Of a stretch of DNA of 64,000 bases, positions 7,921-17,869 are shown piece after piece; position 1 is the stretch's first letter, and the number at the start of each line of letters is the position of its first letter. A model generated the notes under the pieces. It did not search any database. It was given only the letters and a program-made list of their open reading frames with translations, and was not told where the DNA came from. Source of the DNA: DATBLE01 sp963775695 (GTDB lineage: Bacteria > Actinomycetota > Thermoleophilia > Gaiellales > Gaiellaceae); assembly GCA_963775695.1 (NCBI GenBank), contig CAVZJU010000001.1:1-64000 (forward strand), written 5' to 3'. The position numbers and the translations under genes are program-made.

Positions 7921-9303
7921 CTAGACCTTCCCGGCAGTCTTCCATTTCGCCCAGATCTGCTTCATCTCGCTGGCGGTCGAGCCCACCGAGCTTGCCGCGC
8001 TCAGCTTACCCTGCGCGACCTGGGCGAACATCTTCGGGATCAGGAACCGTTCCAGGGTTTCGTTGACGGCCGGGTTCGTCGTGCCCGGGTAGCCGACATT
8101 GCGCGTGTCCCGCGCCGCGGCGGTGGCGAGAATCGAGTACTTCCCGAGCGGGCGGTGGGTGTCGGCGGCCGCGGCGCGCCGGAGTCGCTCGGGCGGGAAC
8201 GCGCCGGGAAAGCTCGGGAAGCTGTAGAGCTTCGAGGCGAGCGTTGCCGGCTCGGCGGCGACGCAGAGGTCGGCGAGGAACTTCTCCGCCGTCTCCCGGT
8301 TCTTTGCGAACTTCCAGATCGAGTAGACACTCGTCGCCTGCGGTAGCGCGATCCTGCCGTGCGGGCCGGCGGGCAGCGGCCAGATCCAGAGGTTGTCGGC
8401 GGCCGGCAGCTGCAGGTCCTCGGCCAGCCGGACTGCGGAGATCGCGTTGACGATCAGCGAGCCGCGGCCGGAGAACACGAACTGATTGTTCGAGGCCTGG
8501 TTCCAGCCGAACACCTCGCCGGTCTGTCCACGGCTTTGGAGATCGGCCATGAACTTCACGGCCTCGACCGTCGCCGGGCCGTTGATCGCGAGGGCGTTGT
8601 CCTCGTCCTGGAGGAACGAGCCGAAGGCGGCCATCAGGTCGAGCAGGGCGAGGTTCGAGTCCGCCTCGTTCGAGAGGCCGATCCCGAGCGGATAGCCGGC
8701 CGCCTTCAGCGCCGGGGCCGCCGCGCGGACGTGCTCCCACGTGGCGGGCGACTCTCCGACCGCGTTCCAGAGGTCGTGCCGCCAGAGCGCGGGGGCCGGG
8801 GCGTACGAGTCGGAGATGCCGAAGTACGTGCCCCGCCGCGGGTTGTAGGTGCTCCGCCGGCCCAGCACGCTGTACGGGCCGACCTGGCGCTCGACCGCGC
8901 GGACGATTGTCCCGTGGTCGATCAGCTGGTCCTCGTAGGCCGTCGGTGGTGCGAGGAAGCCGACGATGTCGTGTCCTTTCTGTGCCGACGCCTCGCTCGC
9001 CACGAGGGCGGGTAGGCGCGTGGTGGTGAGATGGTCGACCGTCACCTGGACGTCGTTGTGTGTGCCCCAGCCCTTCGCCCAGCCGTTGAACCAGACGTCG
9101 AACCCGCCGATGACGTGCGTCCACTGGACGATCGAGAGGCTGCCAGCGAGCTGACGGCCCCGGTGTCGGAGCGGGCCGGCGATCGCGGACGGCACCCGGC
9201 CCCCGGCGGCGAGGGCGGCCGCGGCGAGGCCCCCGCTCCGCAGCAGGGCGGCACGTGTCATGCCGTCGTCACCCGGGAGGGGCGGGGTCGTCGCCGACTT
9301 CAT
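7921..9303 (-). CDS. Extracellular solute-binding protein (sugar ABC type)
   Basis: 460 residues. A hydrophobic leader around residues 15-43 (TRAALLRSGGLAAAALAAGG) indicates export. The body resembles family 1 extracellular sugar-binding proteins: GGFDVWFNGWAKGW, a helix-rich middle, SVYSIWKFAKNRETAEKFLA and a C-terminal TASEMKQIWAKWK helix. The ATG overlaps the stop of the upstream glycoside hydrolase by one base, so the two are probably co-translated. No ABC permease or ATPase genes are adjacent, so any transporter partner must be elsewhere. A broken duplicate of its 3' end lies at 8-138. Confidence 0.8.
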   Translation of the reverse strand: MKSATTPPLPGDDGMTRAALLRSGGLAAAALAAGGRVPSAIAGPLRHRGRQLAGSLSIVQWTHVIGGFDVWFNGWAKGWGTHNDVQVTVDHLTTTRLPALVASEASAQKGHDIVGFLAPPTAYEDQLIDHGTIVRAVERQVGPYSVLGRRSTYNPRRGTYFGISDSYAPAPALWRHDLWNAVGESPATWEHVRAAAPALKAAGYPLGIGLSNEADSNLALLDLMAAFGSFLQDEDNALAINGPATVEAVKFMADLQSRGQTGEVFGWNQASNNQFVFSGRGSLIVNAISAVRLAEDLQLPAADNLWIWPLPAGPHGRIALPQATSVYSIWKFAKNRETAEKFLADLCVAAEPATLASKLYSFPSFPGAFPPERLRRAAAADTHRPLGKYSILATAAARDTRNVGYPGTTNPAVNETLERFLIPKMFAQVAQGKLSAASSVGSTASEMKQIWAKWKTAGKV

Positions 9304-10763
9304 CACGGAAGCTGTCCAAGCGGCGTCGTGGTCAGCGCGAAAACTGCTTGCAGCGGGGCCGCGAACTCGACCACTCCATCCGGGTTGCTGGCGATGAAGC
9401 CGATCTCCCGGTTGGTGCCCGTGCCGTCGGCGTTCCAGAAGATCAGCCGGAACAGCCTGTTCGGCGGCAGCCCGCCGATGCTGTAGGCGACCGGCGCGTA
9501 TGGAATCGCGGAGATTCCGGCGCCGTTCCTGTCCAGGCCGAGGATCGTCACGTCCGAGCCGGGCGATATGTAGGCGGTAAGGAGCTTTGCGGGGTCGGCG
9601 CCCGGTTGCGCGACGACGTCGACGATGCTGCCGCCGACCGGCCTGGTCGTCGCCGTCAGAAGGTGCAGCAGATGGTAGGCGGGGCGCAGCGGCCAGCCCG
9701 CGGTGCCCGGGCCGATCGCCGAGTAGTCCTGCGTCCCGATGTCGTAGGTGGCGTCGTAGAGGTCCCACTTCGCCGTTGTGAGGTAGCCGAGCTGGAGGGC
9801 GCGGAGCATGAGCCACGCTTCCTGGAACGCGACGGCGTTCGTCACGGCCATCGGGTTGCCGTCCGGTGCGTAGCCGGGCTCGAACGTCAGCTCGCCCTCG
9901 AACGTCCGCACGCCGCGAACGCCGAACTCCGTTACGAAGAGCGGCCGGCGCAGCTGCTCGGGGATCGAGGCCCAGATGGCCTGCACTTCGGTCAGCCGCC
10001 GCTCGATCTTCGGGGTGTCCCAGAAGTCCCAGTAGATGTGCGGCGCCCAGGCGTCGAGCAGGTCGCCCATGTAGGTCGCCATGTACCAGTACCAGTTGGC
10101 CTGCGACTGCCCGAGCAGGCTCGTCGTGCCGAGGATGCCACCACCCAGGAAATGGATTCGATCGCGCACGCCGCGGACGCGAAGCTCCCCGTCGAGCAGC
10201 CGGTAGGTCTGCTCGTACTGGCGGAGGGTCAGCAGACCCGTGTTCGGCTCGTTGTACAGCGACACCCAGAGCGGGCCGACGATGCCTCGGTGCTCGAGCA
10301 GGTCGGCGAGGACGTCGGCGAACCGCGGCATGTTCTGCATCGCGAACGCGAACGTGCCCCCCTGCCAGGCGACCTCGATCGTCGCGTCCGTGCGGTCCGC
10401 GAGCTGCACCGTCCGGACGAAGGAGGCCATCCGGTCGGGGACCGTCCACTCGGTGTTGTTGAAGAACACCCGGACGTACCGCGGCCCGAGCGCCATCACC
10501 TTGGTCTCCAGATTCGGAAGACCCGGCGGCGGCCCGCTGATGTCCGCGAATACGTGCTGGTTGAACTGCACGCCGAAGCCGCCGAACCAGCTGACGAGAC
10601 CATGGTCGCGGGCCAGCGTGAACTCCGGCGGCGCCGTCGCCGTGCCTGCGCCCAGTGCAGGCCCGGGCGCGACCATGAGGGCAAGACTGGCGGAAATCGC
10701 ACAGCCGAACATCGCTACCAGAGGTACTCCGAAGCGACGCACTCGGGGCAACCACCACCCCAC
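9303..10763 (-). CDS. Secreted glycoside hydrolase-like protein (clan GH-A fold)
   Basis: 486 residues with an N-terminal signal sequence (hydrophobic ~10-39, ending near ALG). The body reads as a TIM-barrel glycosidase: YVRVFFNNTEW early, LWVSLYNEPNTG with the probable acid/base Glu after strand 4, HIYWDFWDTP, and RRPLFVTEFGVRG with the probable nucleophile Glu, then a C-terminal beta-rich domain. The spacing of N-E-P and T-E-F-G supports a retaining clan GH-A enzyme; the subfamily and substrate are not clear. It is translationally coupled to the solute-binding protein, consistent with digesting and capturing a polysaccharide. Confidence 0.75.
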   Translation of the reverse strand: MGWWLPRVRRFGVPLVAMFGCAISASLALMVAPGPALGAGTATAPPEFTLARDHGLVSWFGGFGVQFNQHVFADISGPPPGLPNLETKVMALGPRYVRVFFNNTEWTVPDRMASFVRTVQLADRTDATIEVAWQGGTFAFAMQNMPRFADVLADLLEHRGIVGPLWVSLYNEPNTGLLTLRQYEQTYRLLDGELRVRGVRDRIHFLGGGILGTTSLLGQSQANWYWYMATYMGDLLDAWAPHIYWDFWDTPKIERRLTEVQAIWASIPEQLRRPLFVTEFGVRGVRTFEGELTFEPGYAPDGNPMAVTNAVAFQEAWLMLRALQLGYLTTAKWDLYDATYDIGTQDYSAIGPGTAGWPLRPAYHLLHLLTATTRPVGGSIVDVVAQPGADPAKLLTAYISPGSDVTILGLDRNGAGISAIPYAPVAYSIGGLPPNRLFRLIFWNADGTGTNREIGFIASNPDGVVEFAAPLQAVFALTTTPLGQLP

Positions 10764-11003
10764 GACTCACGCTCCGTTCAGTGGTCATGGCGGGAAATCC
10801 CCGTCACGGCCGATACTCGCCGATTCTCTGGCGCGGTCCCTCAGGGGACTCGCGTACCGGCACTTCTCCAAACTACGTACGGTGCTGAGTTGGGGCGAGG
10901 ACGTGCCTGCCCCGGCACCGAGGCTCAGGCGCTGCCGGCGGAGGAGGGAGCGCATCCGCACGATCGCACCTCTCCTGGCTACGACACGGCGTTCGAACCC
11001 GCT

Positions 11004-11172
11004 CTACTTCAGGTCCTTGTTCGACTCCATGGCGGCGGCCGCTCGTGTCGGTTCGTGTCGTTCTGTGTCGATGCGTGTCATCTGGTGCGTGCGGAGTTCG
11101 TTCTGACTCGGTTCTCGTGACGTTTCGTGCCGGCTCGTGACGACTCGTTCGGTTGCACGCGGGTTGCGTGGA
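11004..11172 (-). repeat. Dispersed repeat, copy D
   Basis: The best-preserved copy. On the minus strand it opens CGCAACCCGCGTGCAACCG, continues GTCGTCACGAGCCGGCACGA, and near the end shows phased 10-nt units GACACAGAAC, GACACGAACC, GACACGAGCG before ATGGAGTCGAACAAGGACC and TGAAGTAG. It begins ~20 nt after the stop of the cyclase gene. The rest of the 10764-11191 gap contains no gene; any promoter for the hydrolase operon would lie in 10764-11003, where I recognise no clear motif. Confidence 0.75.
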
Positions 11173-11191
11173 GGCCGTGACGACTCGCGGC

Positions 11192-14100
11192 CTAGGAGGC
11201 CGGCGCGTTCGTTTGCTCGAGGAGCGCTTCCGTCTCGGCGAGGGCGGGGCGGTAGCCCATCGAGCCGAACAGCTCTGCCGCCTTGCGGAGTGACTGTTCC
11301 CCGGTGGGGTCTGCGAGGGTGACCAGGCACCGGCCCTGGCCGAGCAGAGCGTGGGCGCGTTCTGGGACGTTTCCGAACTCCTGCCAGCGAGCGGCTGCCT
11401 CGGCATAGAGGGTTGCCGCCTCGGCGTGGCTGCCGGCGTGTTCGGCCAGTAGGGCATGGGCGGCGCAGAGGGCGTGCTCTCGAAGCGGGTAGCGTGGTTC
11501 GAGCCCCTCGGCGAGCCGCTGGGCGAGATCGGGGTCGCTGGCGGCGAGCGCGGCCCGCAGCATCGGCCCGAGTTGTCTGGAGTAGTAGGGGACGTCACGT
11601 GCACCGGGCGTCTGCTCGATCTTGGCGAGGAGCGCGCGCGCCTGTTCGGGTTTGGCGGCGGCGAGCCGGGCGGCTGCGACAGCCGCGAGCGCCTCGACGG
11701 TCAGGTCTGAGGTCGCCTGCGTGTGCGCGACCTCGTCGAGCCAGTCGGCGGTGCCGGACGTGCCCTCCGCCTCGCCGCGAGCGAGGTGGGTCGCCAGCTC
11801 GAGGGCGCGCAGCCAGATAAGCATCCATGTTCCGCCGCTGGCCTCGACGGCAGCAGCGAGCGCACCGGCTCGCTCGAGCGCCTCCTCCGGGCGGCCGAGC
11901 TCGACGAGCAGGCCGGGGCAGTCGGCCTCCATGGTCTCCGCCTGCGTGGCGAGGCCGCGCTGTTCGGCGAAGGCGATCCCCTGCTCGAAGTCGGCGAGCG
12001 AACGGGCGGGCCCGCGGAGCGGGTAGCGGGCGATGGCAAGGTTGTTCAGCAGTGCGGCGGCTTCGTTGCCATCTCCCTCCTCGATGAACAGAGAGAGCGC
12101 TCGCTCCATCTCGGCGAGGCCGTCCGGGTCGCCGAGGTAGGCGCGAGCGATGCCGCGGCGGGCGATCGCACGCGCGGGCTCGGGCAGGCCGAGCGTCTCG
12201 GCGAGCGCGCAAGCACGGTCTGCGGCTGCGATCGCCTCGTCATATGCGCCTGTGAGGAAGTGCGCGGAGGCGAGTTGCGTGTAGGCAGCGACAAGCGTCG
12301 GGCCGGGCGGCTCGTGTTCGAGCAGGGCGACGGCCTCGCCGGCGAGCGCGACCAGTCGCCCCTCGCCCAGCACGTGCGTGACGCGGGCGAGCAGGATCAG
12401 CGCCCGCGCTTCGCCCTGTTTCTCTTCGCTGGCGCGGAAGAGGTCGAGCGCCTCGTCGAGCGCGTCCGCGGCCTCGCGCGGGCGGCCGGCCTGGAAGGCG
12501 GCGTCTGCCCAACGGAGCAGCAGTTCCGGCCGCTGACGATCGTCGGCCGGGCAGAGCTCGAGCGCGCGGGCGAGCCGCGTCTCTGCCTGGGCGGTGTCGA
12601 GGCCGAGCGCGCGCTCCCCGGCGAGCGCGAGGAAGCGGCGAGCAGGTGGAGTGAGCTCGTCTGCTTGCTTCGTGTCGCCAGCCGCCTGGGCGAGCTCGAG
12701 TGCTTGCAGGTAGTGGTGGGCTAGAAGCTCCGCCAGGTCTTCGACCCGCTCGCCTGCCTTGCGCTCGATCCAGGCGGCCGCGGCGCGGTGCCGGCGCGCC
12801 CGCTCCGCCCTGGGGATCTGGGAGTAAGCGACATCGCGAACGAGTAGGTGCCAGAAGGAGTACTCGCTCTCTCCCTCCATCGAGCTCACTCGGGCCGGGC
12901 GGACGAGCTCCTTGCGGGCCAGCTCGTGCAGAGCCAGCTCGATATCCGCCCGGTCGCGGTCGCCGATCTCGGCCAGTGCGCCCACCCAGAACACCTTCCC
13001 GAGCACGGCCGCGTCCTGAAGCAGGCTCTTCCGCTCCGGAGCAAGCGTGTCCAGGCGGGCGGCGATCAGCGCCTGCAAACTCTCCGGCAACTCCATCTCG
13101 TCCGCACCCAGGTCGCGGTCGGCGAGCAGCCGAACGAACTCCTCGGCGTAGAGCGGGTTGCCGCCCGCCCGCTCCAGCACGCGCTGCTCCAGCTCCGTGC
13201 TGAGAACGCTGGTGGTGATCAGATGGGAAACGAGCTCAGCGGTCTCCTGATCCGAGAGCGGCGGCAGGTTGATCGTCGTCGCGTTTCGGATTCCCCCTGC
13301 CCAACCCGGATGTCGTTCGTACAGCTCCGGCCGAGCCGTGCAGAGGAGGAGCAGTGGCACCCCCTCCGACCACTCGGCCAGATGCTCGAGGAACACGAGC
13401 AAGGCCTCGTCCGCCCAGTGCAGATCCTCGAACACCAACACGCTCTGACGGGCCGCAGCCAACCCCTCCAGGTAGCGCCGCCAGGCCGTGAACAGCTCCT
13501 GTCGCTCAGCCGGCGAGGCCGCCTCCACCCCGACCAGCGGGGAGAGCCGCTGCACCAACCACTGCCGCTCCTGCTCCTCCGGGGAGACCGCGGCGTCTAG
13601 CTTGGCCGCAGCCACCTGCGCCGAGTCCGACTCGAGGATCCCCGCCTCCGCCTTGACGATCTCCCCCAACGCCCAGAACGTGATCCCCTCCCCATACGGA
13701 AGGCAACGCCCCTGCCGCCAGCGGGTCAGCTCCGGCTTCGTCCCCAAGTAGGCGAACAGCTCGGCGACAAGCCGGCTCTTGCCCACCCCCGGCTCACCCA
13801 CGACCGTGACCAGCTGCACCGAGCCCTGCTGCGCCGCCCGCTCGAACGTCCCGACCAGCAGCGGCTTCTCCAGCTCACGGCCGACCAGCGGCGTCGTGTA
13901 CCGGCGGGTGATGTCGGTCCCGAAACGGGAACGGGCCCCCTTTGCCTGCCAGAGCGAAAGCGGCTCCGACTTCCCCTTCACCGACACCGGATCAAGCGGC
14001 TCGTACTCGAACACCCGGCTCGTCGCGCGATAGGTCAGCTCTCCGACCGCGACCCCGCCCACAGGCGCGGCTGACTGTGTACGCGCTGCGGTGTTCACAA

Positions 14101-14584
14101 CATCGCCGGTGACAATCCCCTCGCCTTGCTCGGGTCGGGCGCCGAGCGCCACTACCGCCTCACCTGTATTGATCCCGACCCGCACCTGCAACTCCAGACC
14201 CGGCTCTGCCTCGTTCAGCTCAGCAATCGCATCGAGAATCGCCAGTCCTGCCCGCACCGCCCGCTCGGCGTCGTCCTCGTGCGCCACCGGCGCACCGAAG
14301 GCAGCCATGACTGCATCACCGACAAACTTCTCCACCGTCCCCCCGTACCGCTCGATCTCCTCCCGCAGCCGAGCGTGATACGGACGGATCCGCGCACGCA
14401 CATCCTCGGGGTCGGCCCGTTCCGAGGCAGCGGTGAAGCCGACCAGGTCGCAGAACAACACCGAGACGACCTTCCGCTCCTCCTGAACCGGCGCAGTCGG
14501 CTGCTCGACGAGCGGCGCCGAGCAGAAGCCGCAGAAGGCGAACCCCTCCGGGTTCTCCTTAGCGCAACTCGAGCAGATCCCCAC
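11192..14584 (-). CDS. Zinc-ribbon / class III cyclase / AAA ATPase / TPR regulator
   Basis: 1130 residues. Residues 1-25 form a zinc ribbon (Cys4, Cys7, Cys18, Cys21). Residues ~38-215 are a class III adenylate/guanylate cyclase domain (VVSVLFCDLVGFT, GGTVEKFVGDAVMAAFG, VRVGINTGEAV, GDVVNTAAR). From ~230 comes a large STAND-like ATPase with P-loop VVGEPGVGKSRLV and FEDLHWADEALL as Walker B region. The C-terminal ~500 residues are helical TPR-like repeats. Such proteins are cytoplasmic signalling ATPases that may make cyclic nucleotides; a ligand is not evident. It stands alone between repeat D and the exopolysaccharide operon, and a decayed partial duplicate lies at 7750-7895. Confidence 0.9.
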   Translation of the reverse strand: MGICSSCAKENPEGFAFCGFCSAPLVEQPTAPVQEERKVVSVLFCDLVGFTAASERADPEDVRARIRPYHARLREEIERYGGTVEKFVGDAVMAAFGAPVAHEDDAERAVRAGLAILDAIAELNEAEPGLELQVRVGINTGEAVVALGARPEQGEGIVTGDVVNTAARTQSAAPVGGVAVGELTYRATSRVFEYEPLDPVSVKGKSEPLSLWQAKGARSRFGTDITRRYTTPLVGRELEKPLLVGTFERAAQQGSVQLVTVVGEPGVGKSRLVAELFAYLGTKPELTRWRQGRCLPYGEGITFWALGEIVKAEAGILESDSAQVAAAKLDAAVSPEEQERQWLVQRLSPLVGVEAASPAERQELFTAWRRYLEGLAAARQSVLVFEDLHWADEALLVFLEHLAEWSEGVPLLLLCTARPELYERHPGWAGGIRNATTINLPPLSDQETAELVSHLITTSVLSTELEQRVLERAGGNPLYAEEFVRLLADRDLGADEMELPESLQALIAARLDTLAPERKSLLQDAAVLGKVFWVGALAEIGDRDRADIELALHELARKELVRPARVSSMEGESEYSFWHLLVRDVAYSQIPRAERARRHRAAAAWIERKAGERVEDLAELLAHHYLQALELAQAAGDTKQADELTPPARRFLALAGERALGLDTAQAETRLARALELCPADDRQRPELLLRWADAAFQAGRPREAADALDEALDLFRASEEKQGEARALILLARVTHVLGEGRLVALAGEAVALLEHEPPGPTLVAAYTQLASAHFLTGAYDEAIAAADRACALAETLGLPEPARAIARRGIARAYLGDPDGLAEMERALSLFIEEGDGNEAAALLNNLAIARYPLRGPARSLADFEQGIAFAEQRGLATQAETMEADCPGLLVELGRPEEALERAGALAAAVEASGGTWMLIWLRALELATHLARGEAEGTSGTADWLDEVAHTQATSDLTVEALAAVAAARLAAAKPEQARALLAKIEQTPGARDVPYYSRQLGPMLRAALAASDPDLAQRLAEGLEPRYPLREHALCAAHALLAEHAGSHAEAATLYAEAAARWQEFGNVPERAHALLGQGRCLVTLADPTGEQSLRKAAELFGSMGYRPALAETEALLEQTNAPAS

Positions 14585-14647
14585 CGGCCGAGTCTAGGCC
14601 GACTGGCAAGAGCCGAACAGGAGTGCGAAGCCGACTCGGAAGCCGGC

Positions 14648-15594
<947 letters not shown>

Positions 15595-15595
<1 letters not shown>

Positions 15596-16500
15596 TACCC
15601 CTCGGTGCGCCGGGTGAGCGGGTCCCACAGCAGCGCCGCGAGGATCCCGACGATCAGGCCGATCAGGCCGCCGATCGCGGCGCCGGTGCGGCTGTTCGCG
15701 CCGGCAGACCTGGTCGCGGACGCCTGGGAGACGATCCGGCCGGACTCGACGTCCTCGGCCAGCGAGAGCTGCTGGCGGACGGTGAAGCGGTCAAGGGAGA
15801 TCGCGTTCTGTTGCTGCAGCGCCTGCGTGATCACGGAGTTCTGGTTCGCGAGCGCGACGAGCTTGTCGGTCGCGCCGATGGTCTTGTCCTTCAACACCTG
15901 CGACTGCAGCGCCTGCGCCGCTCGCAGGCGGTTCGTGATCGCCTCCAGCTGCGTGTCGTCGTAGGCGAGCTGGTCACGCAGCGACTGGATCTTGGACGCC
16001 TGGTACGGCGCGACCTGCTTGATCACGAGGTCTCCGAGCGCGTTCGCGGCCGCCGCCACCTTGGCCGGCGCGGAGCCGCTCACGGTGATCGCGAGCAGCG
16101 GCGCCGGCGTCCCCACCTTGGCGCCGGTGATCCCCGTGATCGGCTTCGTGGTCACGCGACCGCGGAGCCGGCCCGGTTTCAGCCCCACCTGCCTGGCCAC
16201 CCTCTTGATCGTCGACTCCGCCGTCACGAAGTTCGAGACCAGGCCCAGCGAGGTCGGAGCCGAGCCGACCGGGGCTGCGCCCCCGGGCGCGAGCGGCTGG
16301 CCGAGGTAGACCTGCGCCGTCGCCTTGTAGGTCGACGAGTGCGTTCCCAGGGAGACCAGGTAGCCGATGACGAGGCCGGCGACGAGACCGCCGACCGGCA
16401 GCCACCAGCGGGCCGCGATCGCGCGCCAGTAGCGGCCGAAATCGACCTCCTGCTCGGCGTCGAGGTCGGCCGCGGGCCCGCGCTGAGGGTCCGAGCTCAT
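15595..16500 (-). CDS. Wzz-like polysaccharide chain-length / co-polymerase protein
   Basis: 301 residues with the two-membrane-segment plan of chain-length determinants: an N-terminal segment after FGRYWRAIAARWW (~33-53) and a C-terminal one (IGGLIGLIVGILAALLW) followed by a short basic tail. Between them is a ~200-residue extracellular region with a helical central part (SLRDQLAYDDTQLEAITNRL). No tyrosine-kinase domain is fused, so it resembles the membrane half of the split BY-kinase systems. Such proteins set glycan length in Wzy-dependent pathways. A 58-nt gap separates it from the propeller gene upstream. Confidence 0.8.
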
Positions 16501-16558
16501 GGCGCGGCAACCCTACCGGAGAGCCATTCCTGCTGATCCCTGCCATCGTCCGCGTACA

Positions 16559-17869
16559 TCACGCCGGGACCATCCCATAGAGCCGCGTGTACCCCGTCAG
16601 GTACAGCCGGTCGGGCCCGACCACGACCGGCGAGTACTTGCCGTCCGGAAAGCTCCAGATGCGCCGACCGGTTGCCGCGTCGAGGCCGTACGTGCGGCCC
16701 TTCAGCGTCGAGACGTAGACGACGTCGCCGATCACGCTGGCCGAGCCCGAGATCGGCCCATCCGCCTGGAACCTCCACCGGATGTCTCCGGTGGCCGCGT
16801 CGAGCGCGTAGAAAGCGCCGCTGTACGAGCCCACGAGTATGCGCTCCTTCCAGACCGCGGGCGAGGCGTAGACGTAGCCGCCGGTCGACTGCGACCAGCG
16901 CAGCTCGCCGCTCCTCGCCCCGAACGAGTAGACCTTCCCGTCGGTCGAGCCGATGTACACGCGTCCGTACGCCGCCGCCGGCGTCGAGTAGAACGTCCCG
17001 CGGCCGCCGAGCCGGTCCTGCGCGGAAGCCCGCCAGATCAGCGCTCCCGTGCGTGCGTTCAGCGCGTAGAGGTGGTGGTCGTAGGAGCCGACGAACAGGC
17101 GTATGCCGGTGCGGGCGAACGCGCCCTTCACCTCGCCGCCGGTGCGGTAGGTCCAGACCGTGCGGCCCGTGTTGCGGTCGAAGGCATAGACGGCGCCGGT
17201 CCAGTCGCCGGCGTACACGAGCCGGCCGGCGACGAGCGGGGAGGTCTCGCTCGGCCCGATCACGCGCCGCCAGCGCAGCTTCCCCGTGCGCGCGTCGAGT
17301 GCGACCATCTCGCCGTTCAGGCCCGGCGTTCCCGGCGAGGCGTTGCACGCCTCCTTGCCCTTACGCCGGAGGTTGAGGAACGCCATGTAGACGACCCCGT
17401 CGGCGACCGCAGGCGACGCGGCCGTGCAGCGACCGGATGCGTAGCGCCAGCTCGCCCGGCCGGTGGCCGCCTGCACAGCCGTGAGCACACCCGGGTTGTT
17501 CGCGATGTACGCCCGGCCGTAGGCGACCGCCGGCGGGAACTCGAGCAGGTGGCGGCCGCGGAAGATCCACTGCACTCTGAACGGGGGCCGCAGGCGGCTC
17601 GGCAGGTACCGCAGACGCTGCTCGTCGTAGCCGTACATCGGCCAGTCCACCCGCGTCAGCGCGGCCGGCCTGCCCGGCTTCGGCCGTGGCTTCGGCTTGG
17701 GGGGCGGAGGCGGCGCGGTCTCCGTCGGGACGAACTCGACCGTGGACGAGCCGCGGATGTCGCGGGCCTGGTGCTGCTCGTAGAAGTAGTAGCCGAGCCC
17801 TGCACCGACGAGCAGGAGCACGATCACGGCGGCGCCTGCGCCGGCGATGATCCACCGCCTGCGGGTCAA
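16559..17869 (-). CDS. Membrane-anchored PQQ-like beta-propeller protein
   Basis: 436 residues. The start is TTG 17869, inferred from a TTGA overlap with the upstream stop. An N-terminal anchor (WIIAGAGAAVIVLLLVGAGL) is followed by a proline/lysine-rich linker (PPPPPKPKPRPKPG) and seven or so blades with the W-x-Y/F-x-T-G and V-Y-x-G-S pattern, for example TVWTYRTGGEVKGAF, RVYIGSTDGKVYSFGA and RWRFQADGPISGSA. It resembles the propeller protein at 20294 in blade order and in the entry motif RPPFRVQWIF. These propellers likely bind or scaffold; no enzymatic role is visible. Its presence in the operon suggests an extracytoplasmic role in glycan assembly. Confidence 0.8.
   Translation of the reverse strand: MTRRRWIIAGAGAAVIVLLLVGAGLGYYFYEQHQARDIRGSSTVEFVPTETAPPPPPKPKPRPKPGRPAALTRVDWPMYGYDEQRLRYLPSRLRPPFRVQWIFRGRHLLEFPPAVAYGRAYIANNPGVLTAVQAATGRASWRYASGRCTAASPAVADGVVYMAFLNLRRKGKEACNASPGTPGLNGEMVALDARTGKLRWRRVIGPSETSPLVAGRLVYAGDWTGAVYAFDRNTGRTVWTYRTGGEVKGAFARTGIRLFVGSYDHHLYALNARTGALIWRASAQDRLGGRGTFYSTPAAAYGRVYIGSTDGKVYSFGARSGELRWSQSTGGYVYASPAVWKERILVGSYSGAFYALDAATGDIRWRFQADGPISGSASVIGDVVYVSTLKGRTYGLDAATGRRIWSFPDGKYSPVVVGPDRLYLTGYTRLYGMVPA

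Noticed and set aside
11004..11172. Repeat D (and others) as CRISPR or as a small protein gene
   Set aside because: The 10-nt units are degenerate, have no spacers and no cas genes are near. The 50-codon open frame lacks a start codon and its sequence follows from the nucleotide repeat; left as a repeat.
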